This document shows, piece after piece, positions 24,933 to 36,252 of a DNA stretch of 64,000 nt. The notes beneath the pieces are model-generated. The model saw only the letters and a list, made by a program, of their open reading frames with translations. It was not told where the DNA came from and ran no database searches. Within the stretch, counting starts at the first letter, position 1. Each line of letters starts with the position of its first letter. A program made the translations under genes and the position numbers. Origin of the DNA: Ornithodoros turicata (lineage: Eukaryota > Arthropoda > Arachnida > Ixodida > Argasidae); NCBI RefSeq assembly GCF_037126465.1, contig NC_088203.1, positions 83,204,668-83,268,667 of the forward strand, read 5' to 3'.

Positions 24933-25067
24933 AGAGTGATGATACGGGGTAGTTGGTTATAGTCGATATACATACTTGTTGATGCACTGTCCTCCTGTCC
25001 TATCTTCTACCTTGTCCGTGCGTTCTTGGCTGCATCAACAAGTATGTATATCGACTGCAAATATAGT
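24933..25067. mobile_element. Small insertion bearing a 26-bp perfect inverted repeat
   Basis: The direct repeat CTGCAAATATAGT occurs at 24920-24932 and 25055-25067 and looks like a 13-base target duplication. Between them, arms 24961-24986 and 25031-25056 are exact complements (AGTCGATATACATACTTG...) with a 44-base pyrimidine-rich spacer. The outer sequence with ACTCCCCA motifs (about 24825-25150) seems to be an older host repeat. Confidence 0.6.
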
Positions 25068-25150
25068 CCACATAGTCCCGAAAGGAACTACTAGTTGCGA
25101 CAACACATCTACTCCCCAATGGGAGTAAAATTATTCCTTCGCTTCTTAGA

Positions 25151-28100
25151 GTGTGGAGAGAGTGTGAACACTCGTATCTCGCAGTTACTTCTAGAACACT
25201 GTATCGCAGTAGTGCATTCCAGTTGCTGAATAAGGCGTGTTTCTCTTCACGCTTCTAACACCTACACTGACTCACTCACAACCGACACAAGAAGACCTCA
25301 TTTTGTTCGAACGTATGCGTGTGCAGCTATTTATAAATTACGAGCGACATAAAACGTGGAACAAGAAACACGCCGCGTTAAAACAAGCTCCCGCTGGTCT
25401 TGATTACCAACGCAACGACCCTCCAGTATGTTTTTGTTCCTCCTAACGAATCCCTCCGCCATGAGTCATCCCATTTAGGAGAGGCCCCTCTCCACTTAAT
25501 TCTCCATAATTTCCCACGGCATCTCCCGCTATGAGGCCGATTAGAGCTGCACTGGGGGACTCCCGTACGTACACTTACAGGACAGCTAAATTCCCCACCG
25601 CGTACAACGAGTGAGCTATTTCACATCGCTTATACCGTCCGTCAACAACGAGTACATCGTCCGTGGCCGCATAATACGCACAAATGAAGACTGTCCGATT
25701 ACGGACACAATGGCTGCATTTGTCCTCGTCCAGATCACCTCCTCTTTGGATGCAGTTCTCGGTCTGGATTGGGGGAGCAAAATTTTATCTCCAACGGTGC
25801 GGGAAACATCAGAGATATAGTACACAGCGGGCTCCGGAATTAACCCCATGAAAACGGCCAGCAATGGCATGTCACGGGCGATTGGCTTGTGTCTCGTTAT
25901 CGTGAACATTTTCCGACCTACTAAACCCCGCTAGTGATTAAAGGAATCAAGAAGTGGTGGGAGGGCAAGACAGGTCGTAGGACGTACGTGACCAGCCAAG
26001 CAGCACAGTGTACTGAAAGTGCGAGTGCATAGGGGTGGAAGAGCATAGATCAACGTTGTTTTCTTCCTGGCAGTGATGGGGAGGACCATGTGCTACGTAC
26101 GTTACTTTACTACTTTAAGTACACTTTAAATTGCGTACTTCGTACTGTTCTCTTTAGTGATGATGATGGTGATGATGATTGCCGTAGTCATAGCCACGCT
26201 CATAGCTCAGCTGATTGCCTGTGTGCATGCAAATGCAAATTATGCCACCTGACTCAGTTCGTAAGAGTAAGCCGTTAGTTACCAGGCTCCATAGCACACG
26301 CTAAAAGTGCTTGCTAAAGTTTCGCTCGAAATGAAAACATAGCTACCAAAAAGTGAAACGCAAGAGTGATACAAACTAAATTGGCAATGCACGTGGTGTT
26401 AAAGTAGTACGTTGTAAGTAATTTACTTGAAGTATACGTTTGCGGTGCGATACCTTGTACTGTAATTAAGGTAATCATGAACTCTCGCAACTCAGTCAAG
26501 TACGGTCAATGCAAGTGATAAAAAGATAGAAACACCGAAACTACTGTTTATTATCGTACAAGCTTCCATGCAGTGGACTGCATTACACCAGGTGCTATCA
26601 GGTACTAATGATATCAGGTACTTGGTACAACTAGCGAGGTCGCGGATACAGTGCGGATGCCGATAGCAGCAACCTTATCCGAGCTCACCTCCAAAGACAG
26701 TTGCATGTCACGTGCTTATAGACACTGTTGAATGAGGTAGCGTATCCTGGGATACATGCGCACGAACCCATATATGCAGGCTGCGCTCAAGGCGTCTGCG
26801 AGAAATAAGGGCATATCGATACAATATCGGAAGAACGCGGAGGAGAAGAATGTCACGTGGTAAGCAGTATGAAAAAAAAAAAGAGAAAAAGACATATACG
26901 ACAGTATGCGTACAAACAACTAATTTGTCACTGGCACGTGAAGAACGACAAAATGTGATCTTAGAAAAGCGAGCGACAGCTTCCTTAATCGACCACCAAC
27001 GGACTAGGCGTTTGCAAGTTACTTCGTATTTCGTGTTTTGTCTTGTGTCTTCCCTCAAACACAAGGAAATGTCACCTCATTCGAACTGCCTATACGAACC
27101 GTTCTTGCCAAATTTCCTTCAGTAGCGGGCAAGCGTCGCAACAGGGAAAGACATCGACTGACACACGACTCCGCTAAGACAAAAAACATCAACGCTTCGG
27201 AACTGACAGGAGCACAACAAACAACCCAAGGAAAAAGAAAAGTGCTCCCCGAGCGCGCTATCTCTCGAATGCCCCGAAGGGACGCCGGCTGCCGTCGTCC
27301 TCCGCTACCTGCACTGCATCCCCTCCCCAGAGCCCCCGTGCCGCACGCGTGGCCGGCACCAGCCAGGGGAGCAGCTGTTCCTTCCATAGCTCATTCCAAA
27401 TGCTAAGAAAGAGAGAGAGCTCGCGAAAAGAACCGCCAGAACAGATGCGCAAAAACGATGTGGGGATGAAGGGAGGGGGGGAAGCTCCCAGATGGTATAG
27501 GAAGGTCCCGGCTGCCGAGCGCTCAGACTGGCAGTTGCTCTTGGGTCGTGCTTGTGCCATGGTGGTGTTTTTAGTGCAGCCACGGTCCGTGAGACCCGTC
27601 GCGTCAGTTGCCAGAACTGTGTGTGTGGATTATTTCGCGAATGTGCCAACGTCGGAATTGCCACCGCAGAGGTCAGTTGACAACAACGTTATCTTGCCCA
27701 ATACTTGACGAGGAACGTGGAAAACGTGCGAGGTTCGGCAACCATACATTTTTTTCCTGCTCCTGTGCTCGGTGTGTCTTTGCCCATCCTCATAACGCGA
27801 CGATGTTACCGTTTCACATGGAGGTGTGCGTTCTCTGCGAACGGTTGCGGGGCAGTATGGTTTGCAGTCCTGGAAAGACAGAAATACGTGCATAACCTCG
27901 TGTCGCTATCCCACCCCGTGCCAAACTGAAACTACATAACCATTATGAAGTTTTTATTTGTTCATTCAAAAATAATAACTGAGTAATAATAACACTGGAA
28001 CTAATCAAGTATTGCGAACTGCCGTCTCGCTTAACGCAATTTGTGCGTGGTGCATTATGCGCTTGTCCGAGCATTCAGTACGCGATTACGTCATTGAAGC

Positions 28101-29324
28101 AGGGGCTGGAAATCTCCGGGGGAAGTCTTGTATGGCATCGGCGAACTATGTCTGCACATTCTCAATGTTTGAAGTCGTACGACAGCTTAGAAACTTTTTA
28201 ATTGGTCGAGAAGACGTCTCGTCCGCTTTACTAAATCCATCATTGATTAGGGACGCAGAAAATGATGGAACGACCTTGGACGTCACTTTCGGATAACACA
28301 TTTCTAACTTGACAGTGCCCTCCACAGCTATATGTGTCGCACACCCAGCAGCGCTTTCAGCGGGATATTCATCATTGGGGTTGTTGGAACTCTGTGGGAT
28401 CGTAGGGAGGTTGTAACTTTCCTGTATGTTCATATAAAATGTATTGTTAAAGAGCAGCGGGTAGAAGGTTGCAAGATGTGTTTTATGGCAGCGAATAACA
28501 CCGTTCTCAGGAGCTTGAATGCGCGAGAGCTGAGGATGACGATGACGATAGTGATTCTGCTTCACAAGATTCATATACGATTTTCTTTTTTTTGGGGGGG
28601 GGAGGGGGGTTGTAAGTTTTTTGAGCAGAGGCGGAGCCCCCCTCCCCCTGCTTAGATCCGCCACTGTCTTTGGGTGGTAGATATAGGGGTGGCACGCTGC
28701 CGGTGTGCGATCCAAGGCATACACTCAAGATCCCTAAATGAAGGACTTGACTACCACGTAGTGTGTAGACATTAACAAAAGACTAATCAGCAGGTGCAGA
28801 CATTCCACGCAGGGAAGGTGTATGCGAGCGCGAGATGATTCAGGCTGGAGACTCGAGCTTCACCACTGAACATTAGCGTTTTATATTATGAAGGAAGACA
28901 TCATTCGATTCTGCATGCACGCATTAAAAGAAAACATGCACACACTGACTCAATAGCGGGCGCACATACAGACAGGAGAGTTTCCGTTGTAAATAGCAGA
29001 CGATCATGAGAGGCGGGAAATAAAACGCGCAAGCGCAGAACGTCGTGCGCAAAGAAAGCGATGGCGATCGCACTGGCTTGAAGAATATAAATAAAAAAAG
29101 AAGGAAGCGAAAATGGATACTGAGTAAACATATAGGCACAAATAAATGTTACGTTTTGGCACTGAGTGTGATTTTAGCTGGCTGCAGATTCATTACGCTA
29201 TCATGAGCAGTTAGCAACTCGCACTTGAAACCGAAACAACTATATCCTGACATTCACGGTAGTTCACGGTGATGTTGCGCGAGGAAGTTGGCTCTTCTGA
29301 GCAAAACGTTGTTCCTCTTTCCAG
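25151..29324. other. No supported exon upstream of the KSR C1 exon
   Basis: The missing KSR N-terminal exons should lie on this strand upstream. No CA1 or SAM-like peptide is visible among the longer frames here. A GATGATG run at 26158 and a reversed CAGTGGCGGATC MITE end at 28668 are present. Confidence 0.4.
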
Positions 29325-29646
29325 GTTAACGAGAACCCTTTCAACCCCGAAACGCTGCGTCACCTGCAACAAGATGGTTTATTTCACGGGCATACGCTGC
29401 AAGCAGTGCGGGTAAGGATAATAAACATTGTATTTGCTGAGTGTGCACGAGACGGCGCGTTCTAGTTGCGCTTTCCTCAGCGGCTTTGCGCGTACTTAGA
29501 AAGCTGCTGCGGCAAACATGATCTCATAATGCAGTTGGTGTGCAGGAACATATCTCACGAATCCTGTGCCAACCATACTCCACACTGGTGCACTGCAACG
29601 ACGGTTCCTGTGCGCCGAAACAGCCATCAATTGTCTTTGGAAAGCG
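29325..29646 (+). CDS. ksr: KSR exons encoding the C1 (CA3) zinc finger
   Basis: Two exons, 29325-29411 and 29546-29646, joined in phase 2 (TGC GG|G AAC). Together they read ..LTRTLSTPKRC, then CVTCNKMVYFTGIRCKQC, then GNISHESCANHTPHWC. The spacing C-x2-C, C-x2-C-x4-H-x2-C-x7-C is exactly the C1 signature. In KSR the C1 domain drives recruitment to membrane lipids (family knowledge). The first exon starts in mid-codon (one base carried over), so at least one further coding exon lies upstream and should supply the leading His of the finger. The second exon ends in phase 1 and feeds the linker exon at 30350. Confidence 0.88.
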
Positions 29647-32600
29647 GTTAGTACCCTGGCTTTCTCCTTCCTCACTGGTTTTACGGTAGTGGCACATCCT
29701 CAACGTCAACGTGCCCTCAGTTATATTACTGTAAATGCATATATCTGCTATGGTAGTTCCCTCATACTGTTAATATATTAAGTTCCGTGGGAGTTTCCTT
29801 CAAGTATTCTCTCTCGCTTATATAAACATTGAAGTAACGCTTTCACCGAGCAAGTGTATATAACATGTCATCTTGAATGAACCCTTTCTATTCCACAACT
29901 TGGTTTTAAACTTTGAGTGAACAAAATATTGTAACGAGATATGCCTGCTATAGAATTTTTGTCCAGCTGTGCCCAGGGGTGGACCTAGAGGTGGGGTCAG
30001 GATGTCCTGACCTGCTCCTCACTTTTTCGCATAGTGTTTAGTTTACTTAGATCGTGTATCTACCATGCTGGCCAAGGCTGGACCCCCTCTCAGTAAAATC
30101 CTGGATCCGCCCCTGGCTGTGCCTGCACAGCTTTTCTTCTGCACCCCCACACGTCATCAGTGAAACAAATTGAATTAAAAAATCATCGTCAAAGCAGGTG
30201 AAAACCATAGTCTGATGCACACACTTCACTCAGATTTACCAGCTAGACACTAGATTTGGAAGGCAACCCTAAAAGAGTGCCATTGGTTCCTGCATTTTGG
30301 CTAGAAGTCACATTGATTTCCGTCCTATGTTTTTCTATCGCATATATAGACGAACAAGAAGACGACCAGAAATGGCGCTACTCGAGCCTGGGCCACGAAG
30401 TTGTGACTGTGAGTCCATACCTCGACCAGCACTTTGTGTTCAGTCCCGTGGGTATCCAGCCACCGTCCTCGCCCTCCCCATACCTGCAACCTCCTCCCAC
30501 GCCCACCCCTTGCACCCAGTATTCCGGGAAACCCCCCAAGTCCCCTACATCCCCAACCTTTGCTGTGACTGGGTTGCTCAAGGTGGTTCATTGGCTTTCC
30601 CAAAAACGGAAAAACCGTGACCCCATCAGCAAGGCCAACACTGCGGACAAACCTGCCAAGTCTCGCTTTGGGCTACACCATGAAAAGGCAGAAGAAAAAT
30701 TTGTGCGCAAGAAGCTCAAGTCCATCATGAAAAGCACTGCAAAGGCTCCATGCCACGTAAGTTTTCTGGCTAAAAATTACATTTCCTGTATGCTCACATG
30801 ACTGACGTTCCCCAGAATACTTGCTCTTACTTGCACTAGAATATTCCACGGGAATATCGCTTGTCTGAATACGCGGTTCTGGAAAAAAATTTTGTTGGTA
30901 ATGGCTCTCTTGTAAAGTACTCGCACCATCTATTCCAGTGTGCGCGTTTGTATGTTGGATTCAACACAACCATTGCCACCCTGTGGTAGATCACCTGCTA
31001 CCTCCAACATACCCTAATGAGCGTGTGAATATTTCTAGATTCCCAGTCAGACGCCTCTCTGCACGTGTCCTCACCGAAGAGTTCCACTCGGAAGTAGCCG
31101 AGGCATTTTGTCTCCAAACGGAAGCCTGTCTTCAAGCGGCTATGTGTCGTCTTCGGCTTCGTCCGCAGTTCAGACGCCCTCAGACCCAGAGCTGGATGCA
31201 AGGCGAGGAACCCACGAAGGCTGCAGGCTCCACCCGCACGGAAGGCTTAGCAGACAGCACATGGCCATCAGTGAACACGGCCGGTCTGGGAGGCAGTGGA
31301 TGGCTACCAAAGCACGGACACTTAGCATCGAGACCAAACCCACCGAAGTGGAAAAGTTGTGTGCAACGTGGCCTCCTCCTGGAAGACCTACCAGTGGTTC
31401 AGGTGAGCCTTTCCCTCTTCTGGTAGGCAGGGTGTGGCCCTGTAGGTAGGGTTTCTGGGTGGTGGGGCCCTGTGTTATTTTCCTACAGCGATAGATATAA
31501 AGTGGACATATAAAGGGGGGATATTCTGGAGTCAGCGAAAGAGTGTCTGAAGCATCCAGGAAAGCGCTTCCACCTGTGCCTCACAGAGGGCGCCTCAGGC
31601 TCACGTTGGGATAAGCCTGCACTGCAGTGCTTCCTCCCATGCCCCACAGAAGGCGCCACAGTCTCACGTTGTAATGTCCGAGGTAGACCCGACAGCTGTC
31701 GCTGTAGGTGAAATGGCGCGAAGTATTCGCGTTAATTCTGACATATTTCAATGTAGGGAGAATATTTACCACCAAGAAATGTAACAAGCCATAGAATTAT
31801 ATCTCAATGCTTCCTTGCAGATAGCTTTATTGAGGAGCCTGAGTCCAGCTACGAGGATGGGGATGCTCAAGACAAATCAAAGTGAGTTCTGAGGCACCGT
31901 GTCGTGAAGTACCTGAAAATTTAAATCAGGGGGCAACCTCCTGATGCTGATAGTGGCTTCTTGTACTGCAGAAACCCGTGCAGAGACATCAAGGAAACGC
32001 TGGGAGAATGGTGCATTCCGTATAGTGACCTCGAGTTCCAGGAGAAGTTACGGCATGGCAGGCAAAGCGCTATCTACAGGTGGGTGACCACTCCACTATT
32101 CAACATTTACATTCTGCCTGAGACCACGTATCAATTGCTATAACACTATCAATGTACTTGACACTTCACTGTCGCTCTTCGTAATTAGGGGCCGGTGGCA
32201 CGGTGAAGTACTCATCTACACTTTCAACCAGTCACGAGAAGAGGAAGTATCTGAATTCTGGGAGGATGTCAGCAAGCTCAGCCTGATCAGGCACGAAAAC
32301 ATCGCCCTTTTTATGGGTGCGTGCGTGGAGCCGCCGCATCTGGCTATCATCACAAGGTATGTCAGCGTGACATTTCTGCAATGGCGTGTCCTAAGATAAT
32401 GACTCGCTGCGCAGTATGAAGAAGGGCCCCTCCCTGTTTGAGCACATACACATAAAGAGGCATCATCTGTCCTCTCACACCAAGGTCAATGTGGCAAGAC
32501 AGATAGCGCAGGTAAAGACTACAGGTGTCTCAACTCGTGGAACCACATCACACCGAACGAGAAAAATGTAAATTCCTACGTCACTTCCAACAGGGCATGG

Positions 32601-34462
32601 GATATCTTCACGCAAAGGGCATCGTGCACAAGAACCTCACTTCCAAAAACGTCATCCTGGAGAGTCGTGTTAAGGTGTGCATCATGGACCAGGGCATGGC
32701 CGAGATGGGACGGGACGTGGCCCACTGCGGCTGTCTCTCCAGGGGCCACCTCACCTACTTTAGCCCAGAACTGATGTGCCAGCTACGTATTGAACCTCCA
32801 TGTGTGTTTTCTGCACAAGGCCCCTCACAAGAGTCGGACGTCTACGCCTTTGGGTAAGCTCTCTTACAATGCTGAAAAAATTTCGCTTCGTTAAACGTTT
32901 TCTTTTTTTTCTTTCTTTTTTTGCTGTACACATAGTGAGCAGGCGTCGGTTTCCTTACACACGATGAAAAACTGTCCCGAAATGTAACACGTTATACAAC
33001 AGGCATTCGGGCCGGGACTTCTAAAGACATTCGATGCTTGTATCCTCAGTATCAAGTGCACGCGCCGGTTATGATAAATGTGTTTTTGTAGCTCACATCT
33101 TCACAATTCGCGGCATACATCTTTTCAAGTTTTGTCAATTTCGGGAGAGTGAAATATTAGATACAACGAAAGAAATCACTATCTCCGCAAATTTCGTTAC
33201 ATCAGGGTTCGGCTGTATATACGCGTATAAAAAATGCGTTAAACTAAGTAGCCCTGGGGTGCGTCTGAATAGTCTGAGATGTGCCATGGCATACTGCACA
33301 ACGTAAGTGCCGTCATAATGGTGTGTCATCCAAATTCTCTACTGGTGCACGTGTGCGTCAAAGAAGGCACACTTTGGGAAGTTTCGGAGGAGGACACACT
33401 CTTCGAAAAATTTAGCAGACGACAGTTTTGCGGCGGCTGTTTTGTTTGAACAAACGGCGGCACACCATGAAGGCGAAATGGCGCGAAACAATTACGCTTG
33501 TAAGTTTAGTGTCTCACGTGAGATACGCATTAGCACTAAAAACAATTCACAATTAAAATTCACAATCAAACTAACAAAACAATTAAACAGTATATAAACA
33601 ATTAAACTAAACAATAAAAACAAAATACCAAAACAATTAAATTAACAAACCAATTAGACAGTTTGTTAAACAATTAAATTACCAATAAAAACACCATAAC
33701 TTTATCTGTGTCCATGATGAACTAAGGTAAAGTTTCGTCGTCTGCTGTTACGGCCGATTCCACTCGCGTGCGCCTCATGTTATGTGCCCTTTGGAGTCTC
33801 TTTATTGAACATACGTTGCAGACGAACAGCAGTAGATGGCATGTGTAGCGGTGCTCAGTGTGTTCGTTCAAATCCTTTGGCTCCAAGGCAAACATATGAC
33901 GCACACTGTCATGGCATGTGTGACACATCACTATTTGGACGCACCCATGGTGTGAAAAATGTATCTACTGAGAACTCCGTACTCAACGAAAGCTATGACA
34001 CATTGCAGAACTGTGCTCTACGAACTGATTGCGGAGAAGTTTCCCTTCCGTGGCCAGCACCCCCATTGCGTCATTTGGCAGATTGCATCGGGGCAGCAGC
34101 AGTCCCTGAATGACTTGCAGTGCAGTAGCAGCTTAAAGGTATGTGTTGCAGTCACGATGCTTCAGGGATTTCCACACTTAAGATTTATGATGAAGGTGAT
34201 TTAATGTCGGATGAGGGCATTTGTGGTTTTGACATACGGAGGCATTCACCTTCGGCTTGGAACATTAGTCCGCTCTTCCAGGAATGTTCATGTTTATGTG
34301 AGCAGTCATGTAATCACGTGTCACAGTATTTGGGCTGGAATCTGTATTGCGCTTCAAGCAAGAGGTTACTCCAGAACAGTGATGCTGAGTAAAAAGCCTT
34401 TCAACGGAAATGACGAGGAGGAATGTTGATCACGACAAACACTATAAGTGTGATGTTTCCAC

Positions 34463-34503
<41 letters not shown>

Positions 34504-36252
34504 TTATTTGGTCGCAAAGTTGACCGGGGACAGCGACAAAAAGTCACAATGTGACTTGACATAAGAAAATACCTCTAGATTCGATAAAAAGGGCGCGTGT
34601 TGCCTCTTGTGAAATGCTGAAAGTACGCACAAGTTTAGTTCACCAGACCCTCGTATTTGGATCACGATGCATTACAATGTCCTCACATTGGCTGAGAAAC
34701 ACTTGGCCTCTTGTTAACTTCACATCCTAAACCAAGAAACTAAAACTAGTATTTATTTTGCACTAGTTGTGAATGTGACAGGTGCCCCGAAATGGCAGAG
34801 TGTATTTCCCTTAAAGAAACTTCATGCATGTCCACATTTTGTCGGGTGCATGTAATCACAAGCTGTTCCTTCTTGCCCACAGACATTAGTTCATGAGTGT
34901 TGGTTCAAGGCACCTGAAGCGCGGCCCACATTCTCCTCCATCGGCCGGCAGTTGCAAGAAAATGTACGTTGACATGTTTTGTTGTTACCGTTTCCATTTT
35001 GGTTATTTTAAATATTTCCATTTCTGGTGCCAGCTTTTCAATTTCGTGATTCAAACATTTGCGTTTCTTATACCAGCCTTTAAATGTTTTTTCATTACTG
35101 CTTCTAATGAAACGACTCTTATTGACCTGTGAGTGAACTCCCCTTCTGCCTAACTGGTACTTTAGAGTACATCACATGTGCACACCACACAAGTAATTCC
35201 TCTTCTAAAATCACACATTTTCCGAGATTTGAAAGAACACATGTAGATATGCATCTGCATCCTGCTGTATCTCATGAGTCCTAGATCTTTTTTGTATGCA
35301 TAAGTGTCAGAGCGATGTGGAATGGATGACAGGTGCATCCCATGTTGTGTTTCCTGTGCTCTCACATGCATGCAGGACCTTTTTATAGTGAAGTCGGTCG
35401 GATTAATAATAAACTTCACCATATCAGTAGTTCATGGTTGGGGTTTCAAGATTTGGAACTGCAGGTTTACTTCATACATCCATCTCTTGACTTTATGCCA
35501 GTTCATTATGTATAGAGAGTCTACTGAAATACAGGGAATAGGGCCTTCAAGAAAAGTCGATCAGTCATGGAGTGGCATAAGATTAATGGCCAATACCAGA
35601 ATTCAGTACGAGCTGATCGATTTTGTTTGTTTCAAGTAACGGAAGAATGTGGTACATACTTAGAGCCCTGTGTTTTAGGGTTAAACCCGGTAAAACCTGT
35701 TTTTACACCCTGATTGGCATCATCATCAGTGAGGGTAAAACCAAAAAAAACCCCAAAAACAGGAATTGCTGAAGATTCAATTAGGCTACACATACAACAC
35801 AGTCGCTGGGCATCTCGTGTTCATACGAAATGCGAGTTTTCTTTTTTTCACCCCAAATCCTGTTTTTTTGACCAATTTCACCCGTATAGCTTCCAGTATA
35901 AAACCCAATTTTTACCTCCCCGATTTTGAAAAATATAAAACCCGGAAACATAGGACCCTATACATACTGCATTTCCGTTTCATTTTGTTACTGTTGCCAG
36001 GTCCAGTTCCGGTATTGAAACATGGCGACACATGACAAGAACGAAAGCGGTTGCATTTCGTCATGTAGCAATGACTTCTTTGCCTCATTCGCATGAAGTC
36101 ATTCACATGAGTGACCTCTTTGACTTCCATGCATTGATCAATTTTTGTTTCTCTCTGCACAGGTCACACTTCACAGAAGACACAGTTCTTCAGAACCAGA
36201 TCGTCTCCACCACTCTGGCCTTCCCGTCGGTAGAACAAGCATCTGTTCGTAG
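29325..36252 (+). CDS. ksr: Kinase suppressor of Ras (KSR), 3' twelve exons, partial gene
   Basis: Scaffold pseudokinase that assembles RAF, MEK and ERK downstream of Ras at the plasma membrane (family knowledge). Exons read from the sequence: 29325-29411, 29546-29646, 30350-30756, 31039-31402, 31821-31881, 31972-32079, 32189-32356, 32415-32511, 32594-32853, 34009-34138, 34883-34963 and 36163-36252 (TAG at 36250-36252). All internal junctions are AG/GT and every phase agrees across all twelve exons, giving about 650 residues. Domain order is C1 zinc finger, Ser/Pro-rich linker, kinase-like domain, short basic Ser-rich tail, which is the KSR order. Diagnostic strings are EWCIPYSDLEF, GRWHGEV, RHENIALFMGAC, GMGYLHAKGIVHK and SDVYAFGTVLYEL. 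The CA1/CC-SAM N-terminus was not found upstream, so this is a partial gene. RAF was considered; the degenerate catalytic motifs and closeness to KSR strings favour KSR. Confidence 0.9.
29974..30115. mobile_element. 142-bp hAT MITE with 8-bp duplication, KSR intron
   Basis: Ends CAGGGGTGGACCTAGAGG / complement CAGGGGCGGATCCAGG. Exact 8-base duplication GCTGTGCC at 29966-29973 and 30116-30123. Located in the KSR intron 29647-30349. Confidence 0.85.
30350..31881 (+). CDS. ksr: KSR linker exons (Ser/Pro-rich region between C1 and kinase)
   Basis: Three exons: 30350-30756 (136 residues; acidic start DEQEDDQKW, then a Pro-rich stretch with PSSPSPYLQPPPTPTP, then a basic Lys/Arg-rich stretch), 31039-31402 (121 codons open in phase 0, including SPNGSLSSSGYVSSSASS) and 31821-31881 (acidic, SFIEEPESSYEDGDAQDK). 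They correspond to the poorly conserved CA4 region. HFVFSPVG at the start of the first exon is only loosely like an ERK-docking FxFP site. The phase of the second exon fits both neighbours, although its sequence is low in recognisable homology. Its 3' acceptor choice (31038) is the least certain splice site of the gene. Confidence 0.75.
31563..31671. repeat. Imperfect two-copy tandem repeat in a KSR intron
   Basis: AGCGCTTCCACCTGTGCCTC ... CTCACGTTGGGAT and AGTGCTTCCTCCCATGCCCC ... CTCACGTTGTAAT, offset by about 64 bases. Confidence 0.6.
31972..34963 (+). CDS. ksr: KSR pseudokinase domain exons
   Basis: Exons 31972-32079, 32189-32356, 32415-32511, 32594-32853, 34009-34138 and 34883-34963 encode a complete kinase fold: LGEWCIPYSDLEF, degenerate Gly loop (LRHGRQSAIYRGRWHG), EVLIYTF, the alpha-C segment ending RHEN, FMGACVEPPHLAIIT, RQIAQGMGYLHAKG, IVHKNLTSKN, KVCIMDQGM, YFSPEL, SDVYAFGTVLYEL, WQIASG and the C-lobe Arg motif EARPTF. 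Catalytic elements are lost: the VAIK position is Tyr (Arg in mammalian KSR), the alpha-C Glu aligns with Asp, HRD is HKN and DFG is DQG. The fold and the scaffold surface look preserved, so it is read as a catalytically inert scaffold and not as a broken gene. The 1155 bp intron 32854-34008 includes an ACAATTAAA-rich stretch. Confidence 0.9.
33530..33705. repeat. ACAATTAAA-rich low-complexity stretch, KSR intron
   Basis: Repeated AACAATTAAA/AATAAAAAC units across about 175 bases in the intron 32854-34008. Confidence 0.7.
34464..34620 (-). mobile_element. LINE-type 3' tail with (AAT)n in a KSR intron
   Basis: Read on the - strand, GCGACCAAATAAATTATTATT runs into a microsatellite of about 40 bases (34464-34503 on the + strand), the same AATAAA plus (TTA)n pattern as the LINE above, but with a different 3' UTR. 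It lies in the intron 34139-34882. The outer limit is uncertain. Confidence 0.4.
35661..35960. mobile_element. 300-bp hAT-like element, exact 8-bp duplication, KSR intron
   Basis: TAGAGCCCTGTGTTTTAGGG at the left; the right end reads TAGGGTCCTATGTTT in complement. TACATACT is duplicated exactly at 35653-35660 and 35961-35968. AAACCC(GG)/GGGTAAAA variants fill both sides, as subterminal arrays. Confidence 0.85.
36163..36252 (+). CDS. ksr: KSR last coding exon
   Basis: The acceptor CTCTCTGCACAG precedes VTLHRRHSSSEPDRL and the frame ends SICS then TAG at 36250-36252. The Arg-rich Ser tail after the kinase domain resembles the short RRLSHPGHFW-type tail of KSR proteins. Phase 0 agrees with the exon ending at 34963. 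Confidence 0.78.
   Translation, partial: VTLHRRHSSSEPDRLHHSGLPVGRTSICS

Noticed and set aside
31039..31402. Alternative frame of the KSR linker exon (RRLSARVLTEEFHSEVAEAF)
   Set aside because: Open over the same stretch, but its phase disagrees with both neighbouring exons, while the chosen frame fits both.
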